A DNA stretch of 64,000 nt from Euglena gracilis. Lineage: Eukaryota; Euglenida; Euglenophyceae; Euglenales. This document shows positions 1 through 12,263 of this stretch, piece after piece. The notes beneath the pieces are model-generated. The model did no database searches. It saw only the letters and a program-made list of their open reading frames with translations, and was not told the DNA's origin. The first letter of the stretch is position 1; every line of letters starts with the position of its first letter. The stretch is from the NCBI GenBank assembly GCA_039621445.1, contig CP154955.1:36931123-36995122 (forward strand), written 5' to 3'. The position numbers and the translations under genes are program-made.

Positions 1-1121
1 CCGACAACAAAGAAGCCAACAACAAAGAAAGCTGTGGAGACAAAAAAAAACAAAAAAAAACAAAAAGAAGAACATTATCATCAACTAATAATGCCATTCC
101 GTTTGGGAAACTTTCGTGCATCCTTTTGTCCACAATTTACACAAAAAAATTTGCGTTGTTGTTGGGATTTGTTTGGGTTTTTTCGGGTTTTGTTGGGTTT
201 TGTCGGGATCTGGTGTTTGTCGGGATCAGGATTAGTCGGAACCTACAACTCCAGAGAGCCAATAAAAGTATAGTCAGGGCTTTTCGGAATTTTTTTTTTC
301 GGTATTTGTCGGGATTTGTTGATGGAGGTACTTGACTGGATTCCTTTGCTGTTCATCGTTGATTTTCAAGGGAACAACACAAAACAAGTTTGCCTGCATG
401 TTCCTTAAAATTCCAAAGGAAGAACGGATTGATAATCACAAGCAAGAATGAGACATGACAAGCACAAAGAAAGAAGCAAAAAAGATGCAGAGTTGTCTGC
501 AAAAGGCAGGAGAAATATTTTCAGCAAGACTTTACAACCAAATAAGCTGTGGGAGGAAAGGGGTCAAACAGGGTCAGTCGATTCTTGCCTTGGGACTTGG
601 GCAAGCTTTATCGGTTGGGCTAATTCGCAGGAGCAGAGGGGAAAATAAATCAATAATCGTGCCTGAAAAATTTATAAATTACAATTATATAATCATAATT
701 ATAAGAAATTATTATGCAATAATAAATTATGAAATATAAAATGGTGCAATGGGATAGGGTGACCAACATTGGCACTGGTAATGCAGCTTTGACCTCGGAA
801 CCACGTACAACCAACATGACTTGGTGATAAGATCAATCACATGCCAACCAAAAAGGTTCACACTATGTTTGGTTTTTGAAAATTGTAATTTGCAACAATC
901 TGGGAAGTTGGTTTCTTCTGTATTTCCCCCACTTTCCAACCAAGACAGGCAGGCAAAGACTTCAAAACTTCCCAACACCCTAACCCAACACGGAAATTCA
1001 TCGCAATTTTCTGCAAAGCAAGAACCCAAGCGTTACTTCATCTCCCTGTTCTTGGCCGCCAGGAGCAGTCATCAGAGAGCTAATCGGATGGTCAGAGAGT
1101 CACGGGGCAGAGGCCTGCGCC

Positions 1122-1330
1122 ATGAGCTTCGGAGCGTGCAGCGAAGTGCAGCTCACAGCGGAAAGCTGGACTCCGGGGGCCGGGGACAGGCTTCTGGGAG
1201 CCCATCCTGTGCGAGGGGCAACCGGGATGAGGCGGCGGGGGAGGGCCAGGGGTTCGGAGGTCATCCAACCAACAGGGCTGAAGGAACGCGGCTGGCGAAC
1301 CACCATCGTAGCCGGGATCCCCCACGACGC
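1122..1330 (+). CDS. Candidate exon, left arm (mirror at about 20,190-20,397 minus)
   Basis: An open frame starting at an ATG after a GC-rich stretch (begins MSFGACSEVQLTAESW) runs up to the G-rich MITE. In the right-arm copy several substitutions occur, and an extra C near the end (about 20,197-20,203) shifts the frame, so at least one copy is broken at its 3' side. Other frames are also open. Coding status is uncertain. Confidence 0.25.
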
Positions 1331-1355
1331 AGGCACCCTTTTGAGGCCCAATCAG

Positions 1356-1654
1356 GGGTTTTTTTAAGACCGGGGGGGGGGGGGAGGGGGGGGGGGTCCC
1401 CCCCCACCCCCCCACCCCTCTGGGGTGGGTCCCCCCGGGGGGGGGGAGGGGTGTCCGGGGGACCCACAAAAGATGGACGAAAAATCGCGAAAAGTGCTAA
1501 AAATAGAATTTTTTCGGCGCCTGCGGCGCCGAAAAGTATATCCCACTCCCCTCCGGGGGGTACCCCCCCCCGGGTGGGGCCGGGGGCCCGGCGGAGCCAC
1601 CCACCCCCCCCCCCCCCCCCCCCCCCCCCGGGGGCCAAACTTAAAAAAAACCCT
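1356..1654. mobile_element. G/C-rich MITE-like repeat with poly-T/poly-A inverted ends (left arm)
   Basis: Starts with GGGGTTTTTTTAAGACC and ends with an inverted counterpart (ACTTAAAAAAAACCCT). The inside is G and C runs around a small hairpin (TTTTCGGCGCC ... GGCGCCGAAAA) and a GGGTCCCCC block. The same architecture recurs at 19,764-20,164 (arm partner) and independently at 33,725-34,006. Long apparent ORFs through this region are read-through of C/G runs. Confidence 0.55.
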
Positions 1655-3514
1655 TGGCCCAATGAACCGGCGGTTCGTTCCCGCCAATTCTTTGGAACGG
1701 CACTTCCTGAGCTCACCGAGAAATCCCTTGGCCCGATTGGCTTTTGGGGGAGGGTGGCAGGGTGTAGCAGTTTTGCACACGACAACTGCCGACCTCAGGG
1801 GTATGCGGGTCAGTCCAGCCGGAAACCAGTCCCCACCCTGCACCCTGGAGGGGGGCCCCCCATCAAGCCTTCCTGTACAGCCCTGCACCACCCCCTTATA
1901 AGGACGAAGAGTCGAGCTAAATGGATTCCTCCCGAAGGGGGGTTCTTATTTTCGGCACAAGGCACCAAAAAAAACTGAACCAAATTGCTGCCATAAATAC
2001 GTACTGGATAAGGAAATTTTGACCTAAAAATTGGCACCCCGGAAACGCGGGAAGGGGGCGGTCGCATCACGATGGGGGTGGAGGGTCGACCCCACCCGCC
2101 ATAGGGTTTCGAGGATTCCCATACAATCCTTGGGTGGTTACCCTGGGGGGGGGGGTAAGCGATTGGGTGGGCTCTGACCCAACTACCCCCGCCATCTACC
2201 TGGGAAACATACTCGGTCCGTTCATTTTGACGAAATAAATGACCCGGGTGTGGGGGGACGTTCAGTTGTTGTGTTGAATCCCCTGATCAAAATCCTCGCA
2301 CGGCTGTGATTGATTGGTTTTTGTTGTCAAAAAAATGCAAAACAAAAACGGTCCCCTGTCCTTGAAAACCTCTCCCTCCCGGAACCTGCCGCCTGAACCT
2401 GCCGCCAGTTGCCCCCCCCCCCCCAAGAATATCGACTCCTCCTTCCCTCCAAGAACGACTTTGCCACAAATGATAATTCACATAAAATTGTGCAAACGAT
2501 GCAAAAAAAAAAACTTCATGAACATGAAAACCCCCAAAAAACTTCACCCCCTGCGAAGTTGATGGACCGATCTCTTTTGGCTACAACTCCTTGAAATGCA
2601 GTTTAGGCAGTACTCAGCACTGATGGGTTGCTTTGCCACTTTCCCCGCAAACAAAGAAATATTGTATTATATATTATAATAATAATATATATGCTTTTTG
2701 AAAATAAAACATAAAAAAATATAATATAACATGACTTCTTGTCTCTATTCATAGGACAACAAAAATTACGGCACTTCGACGAATATTTATGCCTGACGCC
2801 TCCTGATATTCCAGATAATTTTTCATGTTCCTTGCAGGGGGTCAAAATTATTTGAACGGATCTTTTTTCGGCCTTCCCTCCTCAAAGTAACTTGGGAAGG
2901 TACGCAATTTGGGCACTGCAAAGTTGTTGGGGGGTTATCCCCTGGGGGGGGGGCAGTGAAATCTTCAGAGGAACCTCTCTGTTCCCTAGTGGCGTAGAAA
3001 GCTTTTGCTTAAACCCCCCACAAATGACTTCGCCGTGCCCTAAAGCTCTGCTTTGCATATCCAAATAACTTTGCAGAGGGGAAGGCAAAGGCGTGGCTAA
3101 ATACACCAAAATTTTCACCTTTCCACGAAGCGCCAGAAGATTTTTTGGGGTTCCTGGCCTCCCCCTGGGCCCCTGGGGGTGGTCTGACCCCCCCCCTCCA
3201 CACAACCACCAATACCCTGGTCCCTGGTGTCAGGGCCAAAAAAAGGTCGGTCCGCCAACATCAACTTTGCAGGGGGCAAAGCTTCTTGGCAGGGGGAAGA
3301 ATTCTTCGCGGGGTTTAGACTCTCTGCCACACACACATTCAACATTGTGCAAATGTGTGCTGCACATCTGTCAACAGCAAAAGAGTAAGGCCCCGGCATT
3401 CCAAAAAACAACGGAGGGTCTGCCCTCCGCCGCCTCTCCCCACTCTCTGACTCTCATGGGTGATATATATATATACATGTGTGTATATATACATATACAT
3501 ATATATATATATAC

Positions 3515-3562
<48 letters not shown>

Positions 3563-3571
3563 ATATATATA

Positions 3572-3657
<86 letters not shown>

Positions 3658-5284
3658 TTTACGCCGGGGGGGACACATTTCCCCTGGCCCAAACCCACTC
3701 GACCACTTTTTTTCGAAAACCCACCCGCCCACGACCCCCCCCCCCTATGGGAGGGGGTCAACCACCCACCTACCGTAAAACAGCGGAAACCACTGAAAAA
3801 AATCTGTCCCATGGCGTATCCCCCCCCCGGGGGGTTGGGTCCAGCGGCCCCCCCCTCCCCCCCCCCCACTCTCAAACCGCCCCCACCCGGGGTCACACCG
3901 GTGTTAAATGAATCTATGGTTTCAGAACACACTGATTGCACTGCCTTTTCTTTCGGTGGTTCCTTCAATTGTTTGCTTCCCCCTCCCCATTTGTGAAAGA
4001 ACAGTCGACCCTCAAACACGTCGACGCCGTCCCTTGGGAGGCAGGGAAATGTCAGCACGCTTGGGCGGGTTCAAAGAGACCCGGGGCGCGTGTCAGGTAA
4101 GCTGGTGCCTGTGTAGAGCAAATACAGATGGGGCAAAGAAAGCGTCGGGATCCACCTCGCCATCAGAGGGCAGGACATGAGTGCATCCACAGGACGGAGG
4201 GGTGAGGTTGCTGCTGGTGGCTTAAACACCCCCCAAAACAAGACCCCCCAACCCCCTTTTCGGGAAATTTTCACAATTTAGGGGGGGGGTCTATTTTTAT
4301 ATTCTCCCCAAGTCCCGAGGCGGATCCTATTTTTGAAGGGTCTAGGTTTTGGATTATTGCTGAAAATCGGCAGGCCTTATCTTGAGGTGGGGGGGTCTTA
4401 CTTTGAGGGGATTTTATTTTTGGACATTTTTCGATTTTCGCCCATTTTTTTTGCACATGTTAAATTTGGCATTTTTTGAGACATTTTTGCCCATTTCCAA
4501 AAATTGCCCTGGATCTGCTTTTGGACCTCCTGCGGGAAGGCTTTTTCGGTCGAATTTTTTCAGCAAAATCGAAAAAAGTCATCCCCCTCCAAAACAAGAT
4601 ACCCCTTGGAATTTTCAGTAACGGACCCAAAAGTAGACCCTTGTAGGTCTTATTTTTTGGGAGAGGTTTAATCCCTTTGATGGCACATTATTGTCTTTCA
4701 GACAAAGACAGCATGGGAGACAGGATGATGATACACACCCACATCAGAGGAAGATTAGAAAACTTTTCTCAAAAGGCTTAGTTGCGGCCCTGGCATGGAA
4801 AAGGGGGGTCAGAGTTTTGACACAGCCAAAGAACGGGGTTGACAGAGAGTCATTTTGCCTCTGCTGGTGAGCAACGGAACTCATCTGTCCAGTTGACATC
4901 TGCCCAAAAACCTCATTCTTTCGAGCAGGGTGAGGTACACACACTGCGTAACCCCAAACCCACACATTGGTTGTGCCCACCCAGATGAGCACAACCTCAG
5001 GACACCAAGCAGGCCACACGTAGCTTGACAAAAAGCAGGAGGTGGTGTGGGAGGTAAGGGAAGGGAACAACGGTCGTGACTTGTGTGTGGAGCCTTGAAG
5101 CGGCTGGGAGGGTGGTCGCGAAGCAGGCGAAGTTTGGGTCTGGGTTCCGTCCCTCAGTACATCGTGGCATCAGGATGCGGCGAAGACTTGGTGCAGACGG
5201 CAGCTCCGTGCGCTCTAACCGCCCACAAACATGGTGGGGGGCCAAACTCAGAGAACAATCGGTTTTGGCCCTCTGCATCTCCAC
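1655..5284. other. Left-arm stretch without confident genes (mirror 16,129-19,763)
   Basis: Besides the TA tract this holds GC-rich intergenic sequence, poly-C runs and a T/A-rich block at 2,650-2,740. The block at 4,240-4,660 is made of short degenerate near-repeats (GGTCTTATTTT, GGACATTTTTCG and similar). The ORF at 4,744-5,070 is listed separately. No promoter, RNA gene or further exon could be supported. Confidence 0.5.
3463..3658. repeat. (TA)n microsatellite, left arm (mirror 17,763-17,953)
   Basis: About 195 bp of TA repeat with a few CA/GT variants at the left. The right-arm partner is similar in length but interrupted by GATA units. The adjoining G/C-rich segment (3,659-3,905; mirror 17,507-17,755) contains CCCCTGGCCCAA and ends in CACACCGGTG, both shared with the Q intron near 8.2 and 13.2 kb. 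Open frames through it (Tyr-Ile repeats) are artefacts. Confidence 0.9.
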
Positions 5285-5958
5285 TTAGGCGGCCTAACTC
5301 GCACTTAGCTTTGAAAATGACAGTAAAACTGCGCAAACTTGCAAAAAGGTTCTGCATTCCACACCGAGGCCCGATTTTCAGGACAGTTTGCACTGGTCTG
5401 CCCCAATGAGAAAGCCACCCCCCCCCTGGCTTCACATTTAGGAGGAAATTCAAAACCACCAGGGGGTGTTCATATTTGGGGGGAGATCAAACTTTTCTGG
5501 GCAGTCTGTACAAACTTTGGCTTTCAAATGCAGTCAAATGCCAATCCCCAGGGCCTGGAGTAGAGTATGCAACACCCAGAATGTAGGACAGGTGGATGGA
5601 AGCTTTATCTCGATCATGTTGTCTTGAAATTGGGTAAACATTGCGCATCTGCGCAACAGCCACGTTATTTTAGAATTTAAAATGTGTATTTCTATTGCGC
5701 AGTTGCGCAATATAACACTTTTTTTTAAAATTTTCATTCTACATAAGTGTGCCCATTGCACGGATGCACAATGGAAAATGCATTTTAGCATTTACTTTGT
5801 GAAACCATTGTGCAAGTGTGCAATGACCACCCACATTTAGAATTACAAACATTTAAAAAATTGCGCCTGATGTGCTTTACTTTTTGTAATGAAAACTTTG
5901 GTTGCGCCATTGCCAGTGCACAATGCAGTCGCCTCGTTTCATTACCTGGCGCTTTGGG

Positions 5959-6019
<61 letters not shown>

Positions 6020-7352
6020 GGCACTGTAAGACATGTGCCCACAGACCATGACGTGTCAAGGCGTTCCCCTCATCATTCTCCTCAATCCACCTCCTTTTCC
6101 CACAGCACCACAGTGATATAAATAAGCTTCAGTTCATAAGTTCAAAGTTGGTAATGGTTTCGCATCTGCGCAATGGGCAGAATTATGCAGAATGAAAATT
6201 AAAGAGCTATATTGCGCAGCTGCGCAATACAACTGCTTGAAACTCATCTAACAATGCAGGGGGAGAACGGCTAGGTTTGAGCACCACTGTGTCCAGAAGC
6301 TGGGTTGGTGATTTTGCGTTATTCCGGAACCGGGGAGAGAGGGGCCATTCCGATAAGACAAATCATGGGCGGCAGGCTGTGGAGCCATAGCGACGCTGCA
6401 CTCAGCGCTGGGAGTAGGGTTTGGGATGATGACTGAAAGATCTGTTTTGGTCGAACCATGTCCTGCATCTGCCTGGTGTAATGGGGCTGTCTGGTGGGTT
6501 GCAAATTAAAACAGAAAAAGGTGTGCCAGCATGTCCACCATTCTCCGCCATTGTTGATGTTCCTTTTCAGCACCTCAGTTTCAGTCGCTCATACTGAAAG
6601 CTGTGTTTTTCAAATCCTGGGTGAGAAAAGGGGGGGTGGCGAGCTGTTTAAAACATTTTTGGGATGCTAAAAAATGCTTTCTCGGCTTTATTTCCCAAAA
6701 TTCATCTGTTATCTGTCAGCCTGTTGTTTTTCAAACACAAAATCATCGAGTTTCAATTGGTGGCCAAGAAGTCGGGCCCCTCAACATTGCTGAACTCCGA
6801 AACAAGCTGACAATCGAGACAAGTGGAAGGAACCTCCAGCACTGGAAATGGGCTCACAATGCATAGGACAAGGAACGTCTGGATATGACACGCCGTTTTT
6901 TTCTCCCTGTTTTTGAAGCCCTGAGTGTCTTATCCAGACAGCGTCACACAGGCTGGTGATATTTGTATTTTTATTTGCCTTTTCAGGCTCTGTGGAATGT
7001 GCCTGAAGAGTTGCCTGCTGAGTCGTCCAGAGGGTGGACTCTACACACAGGTTGTGAAAAAGCTGACACAATGTGAATGGGGGTTTCGGCATTTTCAGGG
7101 AAATTCACGTTTCCTGGAGTTTACTTCCATTTTAACTTCTTTAAACATGGTGCACAGGCCGAAAAACACTAAAATTGGGCCTGTTCTCTGGGTCCCAACA
7201 TCGTCAAATGATGCAGGTCCCACCGCAGAGGGTCTCTGAGGGACCAAAGGGTCAAAAGTGTGGGTTTCACTGCCGGGTTTCAAAAAGATTGCAACGTTGC
7301 ACATATGCGCAATACAAAAATCAAAACCTTAAATGCGAGTTAGGCCGCCTAA
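5285..7352. mobile_element. 2.07 kb TIR element with GCGCA-type palindromes (left arm)
   Basis: Bounded by inverted copies of TTAGGCGGCCTAACTCGCA, itself a near-palindrome at the tip. The interior has no credible long ORF. It carries several imperfect palindromes of the form ATTGCGCAnnTGCGCAAT (near 5,640, 5,695, 5,755, 5,808, 6,160, 6,210, 7,297) and a (CA)n tract. A short relative with the same ends lies at 40,610-41,190. This looks like a non-autonomous DNA transposon. No clear target duplication is visible in the flanks. Confidence 0.7.
5961..6017. repeat. (CA)n microsatellite inside TIR element (mirror 15,397-15,453)
   Basis: Pure CA dinucleotide tract of 57 bp; the inverted partner has the same length. 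The apparent Cys-Val and His-Thr ORFs crossing it are artefacts. Confidence 0.9.
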
Positions 7353-7845
7353 GCTGCGAGCTCTTTGGAATCCTTATTTCCTTTGGTGGCCATTTTCCAG
7401 AGTGATGCACAAAGTTATGTGGAATCAAATAAAGCTTCTCCGAAGGCAACACTTCTCTCTCCTGAAACTGCCATAATATTTCAGGTGGTCGAATATTCTT
7501 GGCGCCATTGATCAATCTATGCCCAATGGGGTGCCAGATTGCTGGAAAATTTCTGCTTCTGTTGCCTGGATGGCGAAGGGGGTGTTCAGACCCCCCTTCA
7601 TGGGCAAAACCAACGCCCATTTGATTCCATGACCAGAGCGTTTACCCATAAAAACTGTTCCTTTCGTACATGAAAAGAGGTTATTATTGGAGGGCGGGTG
7701 GGGGTGGCAGCCCCCCCCATGGTGTGGTGGGGAGGGGTGAAGTGGGGTTGTCACTATAAACCTCACACATTGATTGGGGATTCCGTTTGCTCAGGGTGTC
7801 AATTTCGAGGTGGATTCTGGAGGGGATTACGGACGGAGCCAAACC

Positions 7846-8395
7846 ACCAGGGAAGCCCATTTGGCCATGCTTTTGGTGGGCGCTGTACGCCACGCCCTGT
7901 GGGACGGCCTCCGAGCCGTGGGTCAGCTGGCTCAGGCGGTCAAAGATGCGTCGGTGAAGCTCCTCCTCGATGCTGCGCTCCAGCCGGAAGTACGTGGTCG
8001 GCAGCATCGAGCCCCGCAGCGCGGCAGTGGACGTCAGCGACCGCTCCAGCCCAGCATCGTCGCTGCCGCCGCCGGCGCCGACCCAGCCAAGCAGCTCGTA
8101 GACAGACGGCTTCCCGGCGGCCCTGGCCGTTGGGGGGCGGCGGGGCGGGACAAGCAGGTCCCGCTCATTGATTCACTTGGTACCCTCCTGGGGCGTGGGG
8201 GGGGGGGGACGTTCCCCTGGCCCAAGCCCATTAACTCACACCGGTGAAGCAATGAAGTGAAGCGATGGTCCAGCTGCCGCAGCCCCTCCTCCAGCGACCA
8301 CGCGCCGCGCTCCAGGTGGCGGGGGTCCGTCAGCGCGAGGAGGTACGGGTCGGCGGGGCTGGGGCCATCGAGCGCGTTGGAGGCAGGGCCGCGCT
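7846..8395 (-). CDS. Left-arm copy of candidate gene Q exons
   Basis: Inverted duplicate of the two Q exon blocks: about 8,240-8,395 and 7,846-8,163, read on the minus strand. Both stay open. In the first 18 codons of the second block the two copies differ at six codons; three or four of these are synonymous (for example CTG/TTG, CTT/CTC and CCA/CCG), with Arg/Gln and Ala/Thr replacements. That pattern is compatible with constraint on a real protein, but the sample is small. Splice boundaries are as uncertain as for the right-arm copy. Confidence 0.4.
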
Positions 8396-9802
8396 CTGGC
8401 CGATGGCTGGACTTACCCCCCCCCCCCTGGTTGCACTAAGGATTCTTGTCTGTTTATGGCCGGCGCTGACTTCGCTTCTGCCCAGTTTGTGTGGTGAGTG
8501 GCCAGGGACCCCATACACCAGTGCTCTTGTGTTGCTCCCCCTGGCCGGGTGAGTAACTGTGGTGTAATTCCAGCACTGTAGGGACATACATTCACCTTGT
8601 GTGGTTGGTGTGATTCCCGTGGGTGCGTCGACACCCTTGTGCCCCAGTGACTTCCGACTGAGTGGCTTACCCCTCCCCCGGGCCACACCTCATTTGGGGG
8701 TTCATATCCCCCTGGTGTAGAAACCCACCCCATATAAAGCTCCCTTGGGCTTTAAATCTGGCTGGGATTTCAAGACCCTGGGGGGATTCATATTTGGGGG
8801 GGGGGAATCAAACTTTTCTGGATGAACTATACAAACTTTGCGGCCTTCAAATATACCAATTACATGCCAAAATTTCGTTGTGCACCCCCTTTTTCACCAA
8901 AAATGTGCAATTTAGGTCCAAAATGGAGGGATTCTGCTGGAAAATTGTCGGATCCCCCAAAGTGTTTGTGCTTTTTCCTGAGTGTCACCACTGGCAGGCT
9001 TGACATGGGGGGGGGGGGGCTTTTTTATTTTCTGTTGTACATTTAGGTGGGGGGAATTTTTTCTCCACACAATTTTTTGTGTGGTGAAAAAAACTTTGGG
9101 CTCAAAGAGGGAGGGCAACTGACCACCCACCCAACGACGGGAATCCAGAGATCACTCGTCTTGAGGCATTTGGGCACCCCCTGCAGCGTTCAGCGAGGTG
9201 ACATCCCAATCCATTCCAGTCCAATTCAACTCATTTCCTGGCAGAAATCCTTTGACCGGACAGCAGAAGCACCAAGTTTGAGTCTGTCCAAGACAATGGC
9301 AAAACAGGGGGGGGGGGGCAAAGGCCCCACGCGGAGCACCCTGGCTATGTGTTTCAGAGGAGGATAAAGAGTCCCAAGGATGAGCCCCAATCAGACGGAT
9401 CTGCAACACTGGTTCTCAGCAGCCTATTTGCTGTTTGACATCCACTTTTGGTGGTTCGATAAACTGCACAGCTTGGTGGCCATGTTCTGCAAACTGAACT
9501 GCGAGAAAATGCAAGGGCTATGAGAAACAAACCCCAAAATTATTCCTAATTACCATGGACAGAGCGGCACCATTTCTGAAGACATTCCTTTCTCTGGACT
9601 GTATATCCCCCCCCCGAAAACAACGCTGGCCTTCAACGCTTGGCTTCGCCTGCGGACTTTTTGACAGGATCAAAATATGTTTCGCATTCGGATGGAAATC
9701 TGTCGATGGCTGGAATGATGGGAGGAGGGCGATATCAGAGGGGACGGTTAAATGAGGGTGGGGGGATGGGGACAAAAATGTTTCCGAGAGCGTTCTAAAA
9801 CT

Positions 9803-10064
9803 TCAAAGACACAAATGATTATGCTTCAAGCAATGGCAGTCCGCCCCACTGCCGGTTGCCAAAATGCATGGAATGCTTTCCCCCCCCTGGCTGCAGAACC
9901 GGCCGGCCGGATGGCCCGCGGCCGCCAGGTACCCATTGGACGGCCCCGCCTGCAGCCACGTCGGGATGACGTCGTCGCTGCCCAGGGAGGCCCTCCCCCT
10001 GCGGGCCGAGCCCCGGCTCGCCCGCCGGTCCCCGGGCCTGCCCCCCGGGGCGGCGTCGCCCCAG
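9803..10064 (-). pseudogene. 5'-truncated left-arm copy of gene P last exon
   Basis: This is the mirror copy of the 3' part of the last P exon, including the GSDDVIPTWLQAG stretch. The palindrome boundary at about 10,064 removes the first two exons and the first 45 or so codons of this exon. What lies upstream on this strand is unrelated AT-rich sequence. It is therefore presumably a non-functional gene end, unless the new upstream sequence supplies an exon. Confidence 0.55.
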
Positions 10065-11360
10065 CAAAAAGTGCAAAAAAAGATGCATTTATTTTTCACG
10101 AAATTTCCTCTGATGTGATCCTCAAATTTCAGAATCCAGAAATAAAGAAACTAAGATAAAACCATAATTTTCCCGTAATTTTTCTCACAATGGTTGCTCC
10201 CGTGCTTTTTGTCTGCACTGTATTTTGATGTGAAAAATGGTACCGGGGGGGGGAATTGGAGGCCGAAAAAATGATTGGGAAAAAATTGGCGGACAGAAAT
10301 CCTGCCAAATTTTTCCGGCCCTTTTTTGAAAATCCTGTCTCAAAAATTTCAAAATCACCCCTTTTCCAGTCATCTTGCATACAAAACCTGCCAATTTTTT
10401 CCGGGCCGTTTTCAGGTTTGGCACCATTTTTTCGGCTTCCAATTTTGTCGTTTCTAATTTTATCTAGCTTCAATCCCCCCCCCCCCCCGGTAACCAAAGC
10501 CAACCTCCCCCACCCAGGGACCAAAAAAGAACCTCTGACGAGGACGAAGAAGGGGGTGGGCCTGAGCAGGAGGAGGAGGAGGACGAGGAGGAGCCCGTGC
10601 AGCCCCCGCCGCGCCAGCCGTCCCGGACGCCCGCCCACCGATCGCCGGCCGCGGCGCGCCGGCCAACGACCGCGGCCCCCGAGGGCCGCGCGACCCGGCC
10701 CGCGCGACCTCCGCCGGCCCCCGCTGTGCCCCGCAGCGCCCGGCCCCCGCCCCGCCAGCCCCCGCCGCGGAGCCACTCCCTCCCCGCCAGCCGGAGGGAC
10801 CGCCGGCCGTCGGTGGACGAGGGCGGGGCCCCACACCCCCGCAGCCCCCAGCCAGGGCTGGGGACACGGTGCCGTGGCATCCACATCTCGCCCCCCACCC
10901 CCAGCCCTGCCCCTGTCGGGAGTCCCCGGCCCTACGGCCGGCACCGCAGCCGGCGGGGCGGGCCTCCCCGCAGCGGTCGTCCTCCGTCGACCCGACCCGG
11001 GGCTCACGGCCTGCCAGCCCGTCAAGGCCGCCCATCTCGACCAGGTGGTGCCTCTGTGCGTCTTCTGCGATGTGCAAGTTTTTCCCTCCCTCAGAACGCA
11101 GATGGTCAGATGGGCCCAAATTCAGACATCTCATTTCAGTAAACAAAAATCCTTTTCCACCGTGGTGTGGGAAGCGGCAACAGGACAAGCATATGCCCAT
11201 GAGCCCCCCCCCCCCAACGTCAGGTGGTCGCACCGCCTGCTCCCAAAGCGGCGCCAGCCGTCCCCCGGCGCCTCGCGGCGGCCCGCCCCGTTCGCCCCCG
11301 GCCCGGACGAAGGCTACGCCTTCCGCCGGCCGGCGGGGGAGCCGCCGGCCCCGGCGTGGG
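10065..11360. other. Palindrome spacer, single copy
   Basis: About 1.3 kb between the arms with no inverted partner in the window. The first 450 bases are AT-rich and non-coding looking. They include runs of short near-repeats of the type GGCAxxATTTTTTCGG and a poly-C tract at about 10,477-10,488. The rest is very GC-rich and holds the first recognised exons of candidate gene P. Confidence 0.8.
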
Positions 11361-11617
11361 GCAACGCCGCCCCGGAGGGCAGGCCCGGGGACCGGCGGGC
11401 GAGCCGGGGCTCGGCCCGCAGGGGGAGGGCCTCCCTGGGCAGCGACGACGTCATCCCGACGTGGCTGCAGGCGGGGCCGTCCAATGGGTACCTGGCGGCC
11501 GCGGGCCATCCGGCCGGCCGGTTCTGCAGCCAGGGGGGGGAAAGCATTCCATGCATTTTGGCAACCGGCAGTGGGGCGGACTGCCATTGCTTGAAGCATA
11601 ATCATTTGTGTCTTTGA
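10518..11617 (+). CDS. Candidate spliced gene P: acidic/Pro-Arg-rich protein
   Basis: Three exons fit with consistent phases: 10,518-10,812, 10,905-11,044 and 11,224 to a stop at 11,615-11,617. The frame was chosen because its third codon positions are almost all G or C, unlike the other frames. The first exon encodes an acidic block rich in Asp/Glu, then a long Pro/Arg/Ser/Ala-rich and probably disordered region. The last exon holds a more ordered-looking stretch (GSDDVIPTWLQAG, then GRFCSQ). The 5' end is not resolved: the first exon starts mid-codon after a CCCACCCAG acceptor. The arm boundary falls inside the last exon. No family was recognised. Long open frames on both strands here (over 400 codons) are shadows of the GC-rich composition. 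Confidence 0.45.
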
Positions 11618-12131
11618 AGTTTTAGAACGCTCTCGGAAACATTTTTGTCCCCATCCCCCCACCCTCATTTAACCGTCCCCTCTGATATCGCCCTCCTCCC
11701 ATCATTCCAGCCATCGACAGATTTCCATCCGAATGCGAAACATATTTTGATCCTGTCAAAAAGTCCGCAGGCGAAGCCAAGCGTTGAAGGCCAGCGTTGT
11801 TTTCGGGGGGGGGATATACAGTCCAGAGAAAGGAATGTCTTCAGAAATGGTGCCGCTCTGTCCATGGTAATTAGGAATAATTTTGGGGTTTGTTTCTCAT
11901 AGCCCTTGCATTTTCTCGCAGTTCAGTTTGCAGAACATGGCCACCAAGCTGTGCAGTTTATCGAACCACCAAAAGTGGATGTCAAACAGCAAATAGGCTG
12001 CTGAGAACCAGTGTTGCAGATCCGTCTGATTGGGGCTCATCCTTGGGACTCTTTATCCTCCTCTGAAACACATAGCCAGGGTGCTCCGCGTGGGAACTTT
12101 GCCCCCCCTGTTTTGCCATTGTCTTGGACAG

Positions 12132-12263
12132 ACTCAAACTCGGTGCTTCTGCTGTCCGGTCAAAGGATTTCTGCCAGGAAATGAGTTGAATTGGACTGGA
12201 ATGGATTGGGATGTCACCTCGCTGAACGCTGCAGGGGGTGCCCAAATGCCTCAAGACGAGTGA
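12132..12263 (+). CDS. Candidate terminal exon, right arm (mirror at about 9,152-9,284 minus)
   Basis: After a CTTGGACAG acceptor the sequence is open to a TGA at 12,261-12,263. It encodes a protein-like stretch (KGFLPGNELNWTGMDWDV, then a polar tail). The left-arm copy keeps the frame with a single replacement near the start. It may be a last exon of the gene that starts upstream, or an isolated fragment. No family was recognised. Confidence 0.25.
   Translation, partial: TQTRCFCCPVKGFLPGNELNWTGMDWDVTSLNAAGGAQMPQDE

Larger units (their letters stand above)
1..10064. repeat. Left arm of giant inverted repeat (palindrome)
   Basis: The whole stretch reappears in inverted orientation at 11,361-21,518. 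Matching landmarks in mirror order are the T-rich block at 91-330, the TA tract, the 2 kb TIR transposon, the (CA)n tract and the exon blocks near 8 kb. Paired coordinates sum to about 21,519 at the outside and about 21,420 at the inside, so indels account for about 100 bp. Base 1 is already inside the arm, so the arm extends beyond the window. Identity looks very high: several open frames of 85-108 codons are the same in both arms. Differences are mostly homopolymer or microsatellite lengths plus scattered substitutions. Confidence 0.95.

Noticed and set aside
821-1978. 385-codon open frame (and 318-codon partner at 19,441-20,397)
   Set aside because: It reads straight through poly-C/poly-G runs of a MITE; the product is Pro/Gly homopolymer and the frame is not conserved between arms.
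3454-3996. Tyr-Ile repeat proteins from the TA tract, and similar Cys-Val, His-Thr and Cys-Met-Tyr-Val ORFs at other microsatellites
   Set aside because: Pure translation of dinucleotide or tetranucleotide repeats; no coding evidence.
10256-11668. 453-codon plus and 402-codon minus open frames in the spacer
   Set aside because: Both are shadows of GC-rich exons. Third-position GC and splice phases support a different frame (gene P).
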